From a virus: DNA of 38,309 nucleotides. Every line of letters begins with the position of its first letter. Within the stretch, counting starts at the first letter, position 1. Position numbers and translations under genes: made by a program. The notes below the pieces were generated by a model that saw only the letters and a list, made by a program, of their open reading frames with translations, was not told where the DNA came from and ran no database searches. The stretch lies in IMG/VR virus record IMGVR_UViG_3300046648_000378, positions 1-38,309 of that record; one strand, 5' to 3'. Positions 23,801-32,273 of the stretch are shown in pieces.

Positions 23801-25632
23801 ATGCCCGCCCCTTCGTCATAAATGGATGTGCCGCTGCCTTCAATGGATGCGCCGCTTAGACCTGTCGCCATCAGGCCCGCGACGATACCGTCGATGCGGC
23901 CGGTGGCTTTGGCCTTGTCGACCTTGCGGTTGCCCGCCGGGTCGCTGACGATGACCGCGTTACCGGCGCACCAGGTCATGACCGGGTTGTTGTCGTGCCG
24001 CAGTGTTTCCACGTCCGGCACTTCGCTCACCACCTCGCTGACAACCTCAAAGTCATCGGGCGACAGGTCGATGACGTCTGTTTCAGCCTTGGGCGAAAGG
24101 CCCAGCAAGCGGCGCTCGAACTCATCGACCGCTGGCCCCATGTCCTTGAAGCCTTGCCCAAACGGGACCATTTCCGGCAGCTCGATGTCGTGTTCAACCA
24201 TCAACTGTTTCAGATCCTCAATCCGCCAGCGGTCATAGGCGATCTTGCGCACATCGAAGTACGCGCAAATGACTTGCATCCGGCGCAGCACGTAGAGCTT
24301 GCTGATTGCCCGGCCTGGTGTGGTCTCCAATTCCTTTTGCTTGATCCACAGCGAATACGGCACCTTGTCGCGCTTTTCACGTTCGGCAAGGTCGTGGTCG
24401 GGTATCCAGAAGTACGGCAGAAGCCGCCAATGCGGGTCAGCTGCCGTTGGATAGAACAGCAGCGTGAGCGATGTGAGGTCCGTCGTACTGGCTAAGTCGA
24501 GGCCACCGACACACGGCCGGTCACGCAGCATCCGCATCGGGACGCGCTCGCCCGCCTGGCTCCAGACATCCCACGATATCCAGGGCGAATCCGCCTGGGT
24601 CCACTCGCAGAAGTTCAGGCGCCTAACCACCGACTCGGCAGCAGGCAGACCTCGCGCCGACGTGACCTGCTCGCGCAGATACTTGCGACCTGGGATGCCG
24701 TCTACCTGCCCGTCCGCGATGTAGTCCAGCGACGGGTTGACCTTGGGCCAACAGGATTCATCCTTGAACGGGTCATCACCCTCATCCAGAGAACAGATGA
24801 AGGCGAAGAAACTGTCGTCCTCCTCCTGCCCCGCGCAGATCCGCACACCGAGGTCGTGGTACTGACCGCACACCGTCTTCTTGTCCGACCCACTGTTGGT
24901 GATCATCACCACCATGGCCTTGCGCCGGTTCTTGGTACCGGCGCGCATCATGTTCACGGTGGTGGCGGTCTTGTGTTCGTGCAGCTCGTCCAGCAGGCCG
25001 ATGTGCGGACGCGGGCCGGACTGGCCTTCGTCGGCGCTGATCGGTTTGAAAAACGACTTGGTGTTGGGGTAGTAGAGGCTCCACACCTTCTCATCGCGCC
25101 CCGACTGCACCACCCTGCTGGACATGTGCGGCGACATGCTGACCATACTCACCGCATCGCGGAACAGAATCATGGCCTGATCACGCTTGGTCGCGGCAGC
25201 GTAGATTTCGGCGCGGTTTTCGCCGTCCGACACCAGGCCGTACAAGCCGATGCCCGCGACCAAGGGGCTTTTCCCCGATCCTTTGCCGGTCTCGATGTAG
25301 GCCAGGCGGAATCGGCGATAACCGTCATCGGTCATCCAGCCAAACAGACTGCCCACGACAAAGGCTTGCCACGGCGCAAGGAGGAACGGCATCCCCTCGT
25401 AGTCGCCGCCGTTGAGGCAAAGCACCTCCTCGAAAAAGCCAATGGCCCGATCCGCTGCCGCCTGATCCCAGACCAGGCCGCGATCCGAGCTATGCTCCAG
25501 ATCCCGTAAGTGCCGAGCGCATGCATTGCGAACAGCGGGACCGGCAACAATCTCATGTGCCAGAACGGCGTGAGCGAAGGCCGCCACCCTGTCGTCAGTT
25601 GAAGTATCGGTTTGCGGCGTCTCGTTGCTCAT
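23797..25632 (-). CDS. terL: Terminase large subunit
   Basis: 611 residues from MSNETPQ at 25632 (GGTGAG upstream); a GTG five codons earlier is possible. The ATPase has GKGSGKS as Walker A (about 116-122) and IGLLDE as Walker B (about 211-216), then an ITNSGSD coupling motif. The nuclease part begins with GGLDLASTTDLTSL (first metal Asp), with further candidates in IAYDRW and RIDGIVAGLMA. It packages DNA through the portal and cuts at cos. The gene overlaps terS by 38 nt. Confidence 0.95.
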   Translation of the reverse strand: MSNETPQTDTSTDDRVAAFAHAVLAHEIVAGPAVRNACARHLRDLEHSSDRGLVWDQAAADRAIGFFEEVLCLNGGDYEGMPFLLAPWQAFVVGSLFGWMTDDGYRRFRLAYIETGKGSGKSPLVAGIGLYGLVSDGENRAEIYAAATKRDQAMILFRDAVSMVSMSPHMSSRVVQSGRDEKVWSLYYPNTKSFFKPISADEGQSGPRPHIGLLDELHEHKTATTVNMMRAGTKNRRKAMVVMITNSGSDKKTVCGQYHDLGVRICAGQEEDDSFFAFICSLDEGDDPFKDESCWPKVNPSLDYIADGQVDGIPGRKYLREQVTSARGLPAAESVVRRLNFCEWTQADSPWISWDVWSQAGERVPMRMLRDRPCVGGLDLASTTDLTSLTLLFYPTAADPHWRLLPYFWIPDHDLAEREKRDKVPYSLWIKQKELETTPGRAISKLYVLRRMQVICAYFDVRKIAYDRWRIEDLKQLMVEHDIELPEMVPFGQGFKDMGPAVDEFERRLLGLSPKAETDVIDLSPDDFEVVSEVVSEVPDVETLRHDNNPVMTWCAGNAVIVSDPAGNRKVDKAKATGRIDGIVAGLMATGLSGASIEGSGTSIYDEGAGI

Positions 25633-26128
25633 TCGGGAAAAGCTCACCTTGAGGCGCCGGGGCCGTTTTCAGGTTGCGGCGGGCCATCGGAGAGAACCCG
25701 AACTGGGCGCCAGCGGCATTCGCGCGCTTTTCGGCATCGTTTGCCAACTGCCGCAGGACATGCATCTGCTGGGCGCCGGTCTTGAACGTCTGGATATCGC
25801 CGCCCAGGTCATCGTCCGACTTCGCATTGCGGACAGCGATCAAGCGCTGATAGCGCAGCCAGTCGGCATAGGCCTGGCAATAAGTCGCCAGGGCCATCTG
25901 GTCGAGGGTCGAAACCAGACCTAACGCCATCAGGTCAGGAATGAGCCGTTCCCATTCGGCCACAGCGTCGTCGCTGAGCACGTCGGGCATCGGCGGCGCC
26001 GCTACGGGAACCGCTGGCGACTTGATTTCTTCGAGCAGTTCCTCGAAGTTTTTCTTGCTGCGATTGCCCTGCAGAATGTGCAATGATGCGGGCTTCGCAG
26101 GACGCCCGGAATTTCCGTTTCCTGCCAT
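25595..26128 (-). CDS. terS: Terminase small subunit, P27 family
   Basis: 177 residues, GAGGGGG before ATG. The N-terminus GRPAKPASLHILQGNRSKK is the standard start of P27-family small terminases, followed by the helical LSDDAVAEWERLIPDL and a C-terminal FGFSPMARRNLK motif. It recognises the packaging site, likely in the gap just upstream. Confidence 0.92.
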   Translation of the reverse strand: MAGNGNSGRPAKPASLHILQGNRSKKNFEELLEEIKSPAVPVAAPPMPDVLSDDAVAEWERLIPDLMALGLVSTLDQMALATYCQAYADWLRYQRLIAVRNAKSDDDLGGDIQTFKTGAQQMHVLRQLANDAEKRANAAGAQFGFSPMARRNLKTAPAPQGELFPNEQRDAANRYFN

Positions 26129-26294
26129 GTTTACCCCCTCAAAATCGATACCCCCCCTCCCTCATTTTTCCCGCATTTTGCGGACGGAGGGCGAGTGGCG
26201 GTCTAGCTATGGATAGTAAAAAACATTTTTGCCCCCCCTCCCCATAGGCAGCGCCTATGCGCACCAACCCGGTGCATTTTCCCGTCATTTCGGA
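26129..26294. other. Probable cos / packaging recognition region
   Basis: Non-coding gap between HNH nuclease and terS, where cos lies in HK97-type phages. It contains two C7-tract repeats (CCCCCCCTCCC at 26151 and 26232) and three small inverted repeats: CCGCA-TTT-TGCGG (26171-26183), ATAGGC-AGC-GCCTAT (26244-26258) and GCACC-AACCC-GGTGC (26261-26275). The cut site cannot be placed. Confidence 0.5.
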
Positions 26295-26657
26295 TCAGCG
26301 CCGATTCCAGTGATGCTTGGGGTCGAGGGGTCGACCAGCAGCCGTGCAGCCCACCATCCGTCCGGATTTTTCGAGCCGTTGCTTGGTGGAGTCGTGGCAA
26401 AGCTTGCAGAGCGGCTGCCAGTTCGAGCTATTCCAGAACAGCTTCCAGGCACCCTTGATACGCTCGGCATCACCGCTGGCCTTCGCGTCCTTCAGCCTCG
26501 GCGCCACCTTGTGGTCAACGATGGCTGCGGCGACAGGACGAAGATCCGTCGAGCACATGCAGCACAACGGATTGGCCCGCAAGAAGGCATCGCGCGACTT
26601 CTGCCAGCGGTACCCGTAACCGCGCTCTGCGCTGCTACCGCGATCATCACCGGCCAT
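26295..26657 (-). CDS. HNH endonuclease
   Basis: 120 residues from MAGDDRGSS at 26657, with AAGGA 7 nt upstream. A zinc knuckle (CCMC) precedes VDHKVAPRLKD, with the HNH Asp-His, then NWQPLCKLCHDSTKQ with the Asn and a second Cys pair. HNH proteins beside terS stimulate terminase cleavage at cos in HK97 and relatives. The start overlaps the holin stop (ATGATG). Confidence 0.9.
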   Translation of the reverse strand: MAGDDRGSSAERGYGYRWQKSRDAFLRANPLCCMCSTDLRPVAAAIVDHKVAPRLKDAKASGDAERIKGAWKLFWNSSNWQPLCKLCHDSTKQRLEKSGRMVGCTAAGRPLDPKHHWNRR

Positions 26658-26947
26658 CATCTTTCCTTCCAGACGCGAGCCAGGTTCCCGGCGCTCTTGT
26701 AGACCGAACCAACGAAAACGCCCAGGAGCATTACGACCGGCCATGAGTAGATCGACATGACGAGCTGGCCCTTGCCGATGTACAGCGCAGCCGCACCGGA
26801 CAGCACCATCACCAACCAAGCGAGCCAGCTCATGTTCCGGCGGAACCGTGCGCCCTTACGCCGAAAGGTAAAGAGGCGAACGAACAGCGCAACGCACAAC
26901 CAGAACGTCACTTGAGTCAGCACTTCAGGGATCAGCAGCTCATCCAT
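26657..26947 (-). CDS. Phage holin, 3-TM type (PF05449-like)
   Basis: 96 residues from MDELLIPEVL; GGAGG 6 nt before ATG. Three hydrophobic segments: about 9-24, 40-55 and 62-80, with FTFRRKGARFRRN as a basic loop between the first two, typical of the putative 3TM holin family. It should form the inner-membrane lesion at lysis. It overlaps the neighbouring membrane gene by 8 nt. Confidence 0.78.
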   Translation of the reverse strand: MDELLIPEVLTQVTFWLCVALFVRLFTFRRKGARFRRNMSWLAWLVMVLSGAAALYIGKGQLVMSIYSWPVVMLLGVFVGSVYKSAGNLARVWKER

Positions 26948-27302
26948 CCCGGCCTCCGGGTTGATCAACGTCGAGAGCACCGCGTCGCCGGATGGCGGCA
27001 AGTGCTACGGTGACCACCAACACCGCCGACCCGAACGCGGCTGGCCCGGAGTACTTGAACGGGCGAATGCCCCAAGCCTCGAAGTCAGCCAACGCGGGGG
27101 CGAACAGGTAGCCCATTACGAACGACACCAGAAAGAACATCGCCCGCTTCCACACCGGTAGTTCCTCGGTCGTGGTGAAGAACACCAACGCACCAGCCAG
27201 GGCGCCAACACCGGCCAACGGATCAAGCCCCGCCAAGATTCCAGCCACACCAGCACCGGCGGCACCGGCCACCACCACTGTTGCGGTCGCTGGCTCGCCC
27301 AT
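26940..27302 (-). CDS. Second holin-like membrane protein (PF16931-like)
   Basis: 120 residues from MGEPATATVVV, with GGGAG about 8 nt upstream. Glycine/alanine-rich N-terminal span (8-45), then FTTTEELPVWKRAMFFLVSF and FGSAVLVVTVALAAIRRRG. This resembles the putative phage holin family often encoded as the first late gene in Pseudomonas siphophages. It may be a holin or antiholin to the overlapping 3-TM protein. The terminator just upstream marks the start of the late cluster. Confidence 0.72.
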   Translation of the reverse strand: MGEPATATVVVAGAAGAGVAGILAGLDPLAGVGALAGALVFFTTTEELPVWKRAMFFLVSFVMGYLFAPALADFEAWGIRPFKYSGPAAFGSAVLVVTVALAAIRRRGALDVDQPGGRDG

Positions 27303-27333
27303 GCTCGTACTCCCTGAAAAACCCAACGGGCAG

Positions 27334-27360
27334 AAATAGAAAACCCCGCAGAGCGGGGTT
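27334..27360 (-). terminator. Intrinsic terminator upstream of the late genes
   Basis: On the - strand AACCCCGC-TCT-GCGGGGTT, then TTCTATTT. It lies between the probable late regulator and the first late gene, where a Q-type antiterminator would act. Confidence 0.7.
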
Positions 27361-27499
27361 AGTTGGAGTTCGTCACGGACTCCTTGAAACAGCACAGCAC
27401 AGTGCTCAACCCGACGCGCAGTGCGCAAATGTCAGATCGTGGACACTTTGTACCGAGGTTCGGAAAAACCGAAAAGCGGTGTTTTTCGGTTCGACCAAA

Positions 27500-27532
27500 T
27501 GTGACCCGAATCTGACCCGGATGTGACCCACA
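27500..27532. repeat. Three tandem 11-bp repeats in the late control gap
   Basis: TGTGACCCGAA, TCTGACCCGGA and TGTGACCCACA in a row, one helical turn each. Next to them lies TTCGG-AAAAA-CCGAA (27459-27473). The gap separates the Q-position gene from the late terminator, so these are candidate binding sites for a late regulator. Confidence 0.55.
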
Positions 27533-27562
27533 TGCGACAAAGTACCCTGACGAACGGTCATG

Positions 27563-28030
27563 TCACCGGCCCAGAACATTGGTGCGAATGAGGGCCGTCT
27601 GGTGGTCGTTACCACCCTGCCGCTCATAGCCCCGATTGGTTCGAGTACGCATGGTCAGATCCAGCAGCACACGCTCATGCAACCGTCGCACCCAGTTTCG
27701 GTAAGTACGGTCAGCGCCTTCGGCAATGCCAGCCGTTTGCATCTGCTCCCGCACCGTCACGCACTGGCAGTACCGTTGCCGCGCAAGCTTCGCCAGCTTC
27801 TGCTCCGGCGCGGCACCACGCTCAAGGCCCGCGATCACGGCGTCGATTTCACTCGCGACCTGGTCCATACCCGCCCCGCCGCTGACGATTCGTGAACCGG
27901 GTGTACCGCGAGGCGCGGTGCCTTTCCATTCCATGATGCTGCCCATCTGGCTGCCGATTCCCGCTCCCAGGCCGTGCCGGGCCAGTTGCTCGCCCCAATG
28001 AACCATCAGGCTCTCAATCTCCTTGATCAT
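27563..28030 (-). CDS. Probable late-gene regulator (Q-position protein)
   Basis: 155 residues from MIKEIESLMVHWGEQLARHG. A helical basic protein with MGSIMEWKGTAPRGTPGSR in the middle and an arginine-rich C-terminal half (YRNWVRRLHERVLLDL, TRTNRGYERQGG). It is the last gene of the leftward early operon and lies before the late terminator, the position of Q in lambda. The NWVRRLHERV segment could be a DNA-binding helix. Family is not recognised with certainty, so the role comes from position. Confidence 0.6.
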   Translation of the reverse strand: MIKEIESLMVHWGEQLARHGLGAGIGSQMGSIMEWKGTAPRGTPGSRIVSGGAGMDQVASEIDAVIAGLERGAAPEQKLAKLARQRYCQCVTVREQMQTAGIAEGADRTYRNWVRRLHERVLLDLTMRTRTNRGYERQGGNDHQTALIRTNVLGR

Positions 28031-28054
28031 CCCCAAATCCCCCCGCAAACCATA

Positions 28055-28345
28055 CCCAACACAAAAAACCCAATACCCAACACAAACCCAACACAGATAA
28101 AACCTTTTAAATTCAAGTATCTAAACGACGTTGTGTTAGGTGTGTTGGGTTTGTTGGGTTTATCTGTCCTCGCATGGAAAAAAAATCTGATGGCCTTGGT
28201 CGGTGCAACTAACGTCATGCATGCGCGCGCGCGACGAAAAACCCAACACACCCAACACACAGCCATACACCCCTTGAAAAATAAGGCTTCGCCCTGTGTT
28301 GAGTATTCAGAATCAACCCAACACACACCCGACACACCCAACACA
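28055..28345. repeat. CCCAACACA iterons, candidate replication origin
   Basis: Non-coding gap downstream of the primase-helicase. CCCAACACA occurs at 28055, 28076, 28087, 28242, 28251, 28317 and 28337, and CCCGACACA at 28328. Reverse copies lie at 28141 (TGTGTTGGG) and, degenerate, near 28132, 28152 and 28295. Several copies are 11 or 9 bp apart. An AT-rich stretch with T/A runs lies at about 28096-28130 and 28175-28190. This layout suits an iteron-type origin. Confidence 0.6.
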
Positions 28346-28358
28346 CATTTGGTTGTTC

Positions 28359-31034
28359 TCATGCTGCGGTCGCCTTGATGTGGTCCCAGGACTCGACATG
28401 CCAGCCAGCAAGCTTCGCTGCGTCGCGCCAATCCTTCACGACGACGCCCAGTCCGGCCGCTGACAATGATGGGGCGGGGGAAGCCATCGGATCGTTTGGA
28501 AAGAAGAACGCTCCAAATCGCCTGTTGTTGCCGTCCGTCCAGGGTATCGAGCGACTCTTTTCAACCTCGGAACTGATGAACAGTGAGAACTTCGTTTGGC
28601 TCATCGCGTGCTCTTTGTTGCGCTGACACCATTCGATGAACAGCGCGTACAGATCAGTCGAAAGGCATACACCCCACATGTTTTGCCCAAGCTCGCCATA
28701 CCGCCAGAGATGGAGAAACGTCTGCCACCCGGCCCGACTGAGAGCAACCAGGCGATCCCGCGCATCTGTATTTGGCGGCCGTGTACGCTGGTTGAAGTCC
28801 CCGAGGTCAACCCGCAGCAGCCAGCCATATAAGGCCGCGACACCGCCGCTCACCAACTCCTTTCCAATGGCCTTCTGCCGGGCTACGGACAAGGTCTCCA
28901 TGGGCCACATGACCAGCATGCGGCGGTCGCTATCGCTGATGGGCCACGGCAGAATCTCGTTGCTCAGGAAGACCGCGTTCATGTGGTTGGCCTCTTCCCA
29001 GCCGTTGATGAACTTCGACTCCATCCGCACCGTCTTGCCGGTGACCAGGTGCTTGATCTTGCCGACCTGGTTGTAACGCTGGTCACGGCTGACCACTTCT
29101 TCGAACACGGCCCACATCTTCCGGGACTGCCAGGCGTTGAAGTTGCTTTCGAGCTGGGTCTGCCCAACTGTTGCGGCGTACTGACCGTAGAGCGCCCCGA
29201 ATGTGTCGGCGAACAGCAGACTCTTGCCCGAGCCTTCCATCGTGGAATGCATCAGGACTGCGGTGTCCATCTTGGCGCCCAGGTGTTGCAAGGGATATGC
29301 AAGCCAGCGAGTCAGCCAAAGGGCGGCGTCGGGGTCATGGTTGCAGAGAAAGGAAATGAGCCAGATGAGATTCGCGCAGGCGGCGTCGTCGTCAACCGGC
29401 TCCAGCGGCAGCCCGTCGAACGTGTTGATGTAGACGTTCGGGTCCTTGGTCATGGTCGGGTCAAAGACGATGTGGTCAACGTCCACCACTCGCCGCTCCG
29501 GGCTGTTCAGCCAGAACGCATAGGTATCGCCCAAGGCCATTTTCACGGCGCCTTCGGGAATCCTGCGCTTCTTCTCGCGATCCCAGACATCCTTCGTGCC
29601 ATCGATATAGACGTAACGGTCCACAGGCTCCAGACCGAATGCGCCGCCCTTCTTGCCCGCGATCTTACGGGCCTGCTCGACTTCCTTGGCATGCTCGTCA
29701 GCAATCAGCTTCTTGTTGGTGTTGTCCATCCACAGCTTTGCCAGGGGCTTACCGACACGCGCCTCGAACGCAGCCTTTTTCATAGCCTTCGATTTGTCGA
29801 AGTCCCACACCTGCGTCGTACCTTCGACCAATGCATACCGGCGCAAAACCTGCTCTATGGTTAGGTCCTCCCCCACGCCCCCGTCAGGAGCCGGAGCGGC
29901 CTCGCTGGGCGGCGAAGGCTCGGCCGAATCCACCGATGGGGCCGGGGGAAGATCGTTGGCGGCAGGACGAGACGATTGCATACCGAGCATCCGGGCAGCT
30001 TCTTTCACCGCGCGCGAGCGATCCCCGCCATGGTCGAGCAGGCAGAACACGTCAAATGCATCGTTCTGGTGACCGTTAGCGAGAGGGTCAGCGCCGTGGT
30101 GGGAGAAGACTTTGCCGTCATCCGAAACAGTGATGCCGGGTAAGCCAGTGCTGCTTTGCGGGTACAGCCACTTGCTCCCGCGCTTGATATAACTGTGGGC
30201 ACGCAGCAGCTCTGTTACGTCATGGCAACGGTTGAACTCGTCAATGACCGAAGGCCGATTACCAGGCACAGAGGCGAGCTTCGCCTTTGCCTTCGGCGCC
30301 GGAGCTGCAACCTTCGGCAACCACGGGCACGCGGCCTCGGCGTCGCGCTTGAAGAATTCCCAGTTGTTCCAGACGGACAATAGCTCGCTGGTCAGCAACG
30401 GAAATCCAGCGGCATCGGGCGGCGTGCGCCAAGTGTAGGGCTTACCGGTACCGGGATGGATGGACGGGGGCAGAACGTCCTGCACAGGACCAGCACGCAG
30501 CTCGAATACCGTGAGACGCTGGAACTGCTTTGCCTCTTCGCGGAAAGCCTGCTCACCGGCGTGATCACCGGCATCCTTCGCAGCCCTCGCCTTGGCCGTA
30601 AGCCCCTTATGAATCGAACCATCAGGATCGTTTTCATTCGGCCAGGCAAGGGAATGGCGAGTCAGGTCGACGCCGTCCGGCACGCGGAATAGAACACGAA
30701 ACCGCGCCGGGTTGCCCACTACAGTCGGGAATACCAACGCCATGGCGTCGACATCCAAACCCAGCAGCTCGTAAAGAACATGCCGGGTCCACTGGACGTC
30801 GTCGACATCCAGCGAGCAAACGCGGCTCGGCCCGAGCACCACGCCAAGGTTATGGTTGGGATTGGCCCGCCAAAAAATATCGGCCTTATCGGGGTCGGTA
30901 AAGTAGCCACCCGGTTGGTTCCAGCCCATACCTTTCGGGGCTTTTTCACCGGGGTCAATCGGTACAAGTGCAAGGTTGAAGGTTTCAGTGTAACGCCGCG
31001 CCCAGGCGGAAATCGGTGCTGGACGGTCACTCAT
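28359..31034 (-). CDS. Phage primase-helicase (prim-pol N-terminus, DUF5906/D5-like helicase)
   Basis: 891 residues. Residues 8-220 form an AEP prim-pol: PIDPGEKAPKGMGWNQPGG, then LGVVLGPSRVCSLDVDDVQW (metal Asp pair) and NPARFRVLFRVP. A proline/alanine linker (about 370-395) leads to an SF3-like ATPase: STMEGSGKSLLF (Walker A), WAVFEEVVSRD (Walker B), AVFLSNEILPWP and DSDRRMLVMWP. It should prime and unwind phage DNA, likely at the iterons just downstream. GGGAG precedes ATG; start overlaps the upstream stop (ATGA). Confidence 0.92.
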   Translation of the reverse strand: MSDRPAPISAWARRYTETFNLALVPIDPGEKAPKGMGWNQPGGYFTDPDKADIFWRANPNHNLGVVLGPSRVCSLDVDDVQWTRHVLYELLGLDVDAMALVFPTVVGNPARFRVLFRVPDGVDLTRHSLAWPNENDPDGSIHKGLTAKARAAKDAGDHAGEQAFREEAKQFQRLTVFELRAGPVQDVLPPSIHPGTGKPYTWRTPPDAAGFPLLTSELLSVWNNWEFFKRDAEAACPWLPKVAAPAPKAKAKLASVPGNRPSVIDEFNRCHDVTELLRAHSYIKRGSKWLYPQSSTGLPGITVSDDGKVFSHHGADPLANGHQNDAFDVFCLLDHGGDRSRAVKEAARMLGMQSSRPAANDLPPAPSVDSAEPSPPSEAAPAPDGGVGEDLTIEQVLRRYALVEGTTQVWDFDKSKAMKKAAFEARVGKPLAKLWMDNTNKKLIADEHAKEVEQARKIAGKKGGAFGLEPVDRYVYIDGTKDVWDREKKRRIPEGAVKMALGDTYAFWLNSPERRVVDVDHIVFDPTMTKDPNVYINTFDGLPLEPVDDDAACANLIWLISFLCNHDPDAALWLTRWLAYPLQHLGAKMDTAVLMHSTMEGSGKSLLFADTFGALYGQYAATVGQTQLESNFNAWQSRKMWAVFEEVVSRDQRYNQVGKIKHLVTGKTVRMESKFINGWEEANHMNAVFLSNEILPWPISDSDRRMLVMWPMETLSVARQKAIGKELVSGGVAALYGWLLRVDLGDFNQRTRPPNTDARDRLVALSRAGWQTFLHLWRYGELGQNMWGVCLSTDLYALFIEWCQRNKEHAMSQTKFSLFISSEVEKSRSIPWTDGNNRRFGAFFFPNDPMASPAPSLSAAGLGVVVKDWRDAAKLAGWHVESWDHIKATAA

Positions 31035-31237
31035 ACACGCCGCTCCCGCAATGACTGGCAGTCTATGCAGGTGTCGCAGCCCTGTGACGCTACCCGGCGG
31101 GCTTCGGGAATCTCATCATCACAATCGACGCAAACCAAGGCGCTGACCGCCCGGAAATTGGTTACGCGGCAATTGCTCAGCGCGCTTTGCAGATGTGCCT
31201 CAATGTACTTGTCGGCAATGTCAGCGAGGTCAGCCAT
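31031..31237 (-). CDS. TraR/DksA-type C4 zinc-finger protein
   Basis: 68 residues from MADLADIADKYIEAHLQ, GGAGG upstream. N-terminal helix, then a C4 finger built from C36-x2-C39 and C57-x2-C60 (CVDCDDEIPEARR, then GCDTCIDCQ). This matches short TraR-type members of the DksA/TraR family that bind the RNA polymerase secondary channel. It is coupled by 4- and 8-nt overlaps to the primase and CII-like genes. Confidence 0.85.
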   Translation of the reverse strand: MADLADIADKYIEAHLQSALSNCRVTNFRAVSALVCVDCDDEIPEARRVASQGCDTCIDCQSLRERRV

Positions 31238-31718
31238 TGTTGCTGGCCTCCATCGCTTCCCTGGCCCCGGCCATGATGCCCAACACTTCGCGGATGACAT
31301 CCATGCCGCGTGACTCAAGCTCAAGGACCTCATGCCGCTCCCACTTATTGTCAGCAGCGCCGTCGTGCATGCTCGCGACAAACTCGCCGGACTCTTCCAG
31401 CAGTTTGCCGACTGCCTTAAGTGCCGCGTAGGACGCAGGCATGGGGATCGGGCGATACCATACTGCTCCGGCAGGACGCATCAGCGCGTCCAACAACAGA
31501 GGGCTTTGCGTCAACCTGATGATTTCTTCCAGCTCGTCAGGTGTTGGCCAGCGACGCTCTTCGTCCAATTTGAGTTTCTTTTGCAGGGTGTCGTTGTCCA
31601 TCACCATGTCAAAAGCAAGGGCGGTCACACCGCCCTTATAGTCACGCCCGGCGCGGTAAAGCGCCTGGCGCAGAGAAAGGACCGGACCTGCGTCCGGCAA
31701 AAGGTCTGTGCGACTCAT
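31230..31718 (-). CDS. Phage regulatory protein CII (CP76 family)
   Basis: 162 residues. LRQALYRAGRDYKGGVTALA followed by a helix-turn-helix-like MDNDTLQKKLKLDEERRWPT and LEEIIRLTQSPLLLDAL is the family hallmark. It should act in the lysis-lysogeny choice. The start has a weak ribosome site; an inverted repeat CCGTAAA/TTTACGG (31721-31741) lies in the leader. It follows the two hairpins after cro. Confidence 0.85.
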   Translation of the reverse strand: MSRTDLLPDAGPVLSLRQALYRAGRDYKGGVTALAFDMVMDNDTLQKKLKLDEERRWPTPDELEEIIRLTQSPLLLDALMRPAGAVWYRPIPMPASYAALKAVGKLLEESGEFVASMHDGAADNKWERHEVLELESRGMDVIREVLGIMAGAREAMEASNNG

Positions 31719-31829
31719 AACCGTAAAATCCCCGTTTACGGTGTAGCCAGAGGACAGGGCAAACCTTATCCTTCAGCCACGACCGATGTGCTGTGCTAAT
31801 CGTGCTGTGCCGCACGGTTCATCGTTCGA

Positions 31830-31869
31830 GCCGACCAGGCGATACTTGTGGTGAGAGAACCTGGTCGGC
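31830..31869 (-). other. Early-operon hairpin 1 with CTCTCACCAC loop
   Basis: Perfect 10-bp stem GCCGACCAGG/CCTGGTCGGC around a 20-nt loop. On the - strand (the transcribed sense of the cro-cII operon) the loop carries TCTCTCACCACAAG (31858-31845). Confidence 0.7.
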
Positions 31870-31901
31870 GGAGTTAGCAGTGTTTTGCACTGCCCCAGCG
31901 G

Positions 31902-31939
31902 GGTCGGGGTTACATCTTGTGGTGAGAGACACCCCGGCC
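31902..31939 (-). other. Early-operon hairpin 2 with CTCTCACCAC loop
   Basis: Nine-bp stem GGCCGGGGT/ACCCCGACC (one mismatch) with a 20-nt loop. It carries TCTCTCACCACAAG in the same loop register as hairpin 1, although the stems differ. It lies directly after cro. Confidence 0.7.
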
Positions 31940-31952
31940 CAGCAACTTCATG

Positions 31953-32186
31953 TCATGCAGCAGACTTGGTCTCAGTCGCAGCCGGGTCTTCTGGGAAAAC
32001 CGTCTCAAGACTGCAAGAAACACCTGCACTGCTCAGTACCGAAACAATCCGCCGACATTCCGCCAACCGTGGCGTACGCCGCCCCGATTCGTAATGACCG
32101 ATCGCGGCCTGTGTCAGACCGACCTTTTCAGCAAGATCCTGCTGCGTAAGCTTTGCAGCCTTTCGAGCAATACTTAGGGCGCTCAT
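31953..32186 (-). CDS. Cro-like repressor (HTH_3)
   Basis: 77 residues from MSALSIARKAAKLTQQ with AAGGAGG 6 nt before ATG. The helix-turn-helix is at about 14-36 (TQQDLAEKVGLTQAAIGHYE), followed by SGRRTPRLAE. It is divergent from the CI gene across three operators, and so is the first gene of the leftward early operon, as Cro is in lambda. Confidence 0.9.
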   Translation of the reverse strand: MSALSIARKAAKLTQQDLAEKVGLTQAAIGHYESGRRTPRLAECRRIVSVLSSAGVSCSLETVFPEDPAATETKSAA

Positions 32187-32214
32187 GGCAACCTCCTTGA
32201 TGTTCGACCGAGAC

Positions 32215-32229
32215 AATACACTTTGTATT
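32215..32229. promoter_or_regulatory. Repressor operator OR-like 1
   Basis: AATACA-CTT-TGTATT, a perfect 15-bp inverted repeat 28 bp upstream of the cro start. Shared consensus of the operator set: AATAC(A/G)NNN(T/C)GTATT. Confidence 0.82.
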
Positions 32230-32247
32230 TTTTCCGTGCAAGCTCTC

Positions 32248-32262
32248 AATACAGTCTGTCGA
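32248..32262. promoter_or_regulatory. Repressor operator OR-like 2 (imperfect)
   Basis: AATACA-GTC-TGTCGA keeps the left half and the TGT of the right half. It lies 33 bp (centre to centre) from operator 1 and 26 bp from operator 3, so it is probably a weaker middle site. Confidence 0.55.
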
Positions 32263-32273
32263 TTGCCCATAAA

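Noticed and set aside
27406-27627. 73-aa - strand ORF upstream of the late genes
   Set aside because: It covers the tandem repeats and inverted repeat of the control gap, has no ribosome site and overlaps the regulator's 3' end.
28055-28345. Short regular repeats suggesting a CRISPR array
   Set aside because: Repeats are 9 bp, in both orientations, with spacing of 0-2 bp or irregular; there are no spacers and no cas genes.
28983-29864. 293-aa + strand ORF, and similar + strand ORFs at 12446-13423 and 14630-15619
   Set aside because: Shadows of the primase-helicase and tape measure genes caused by GC-rich codon use.
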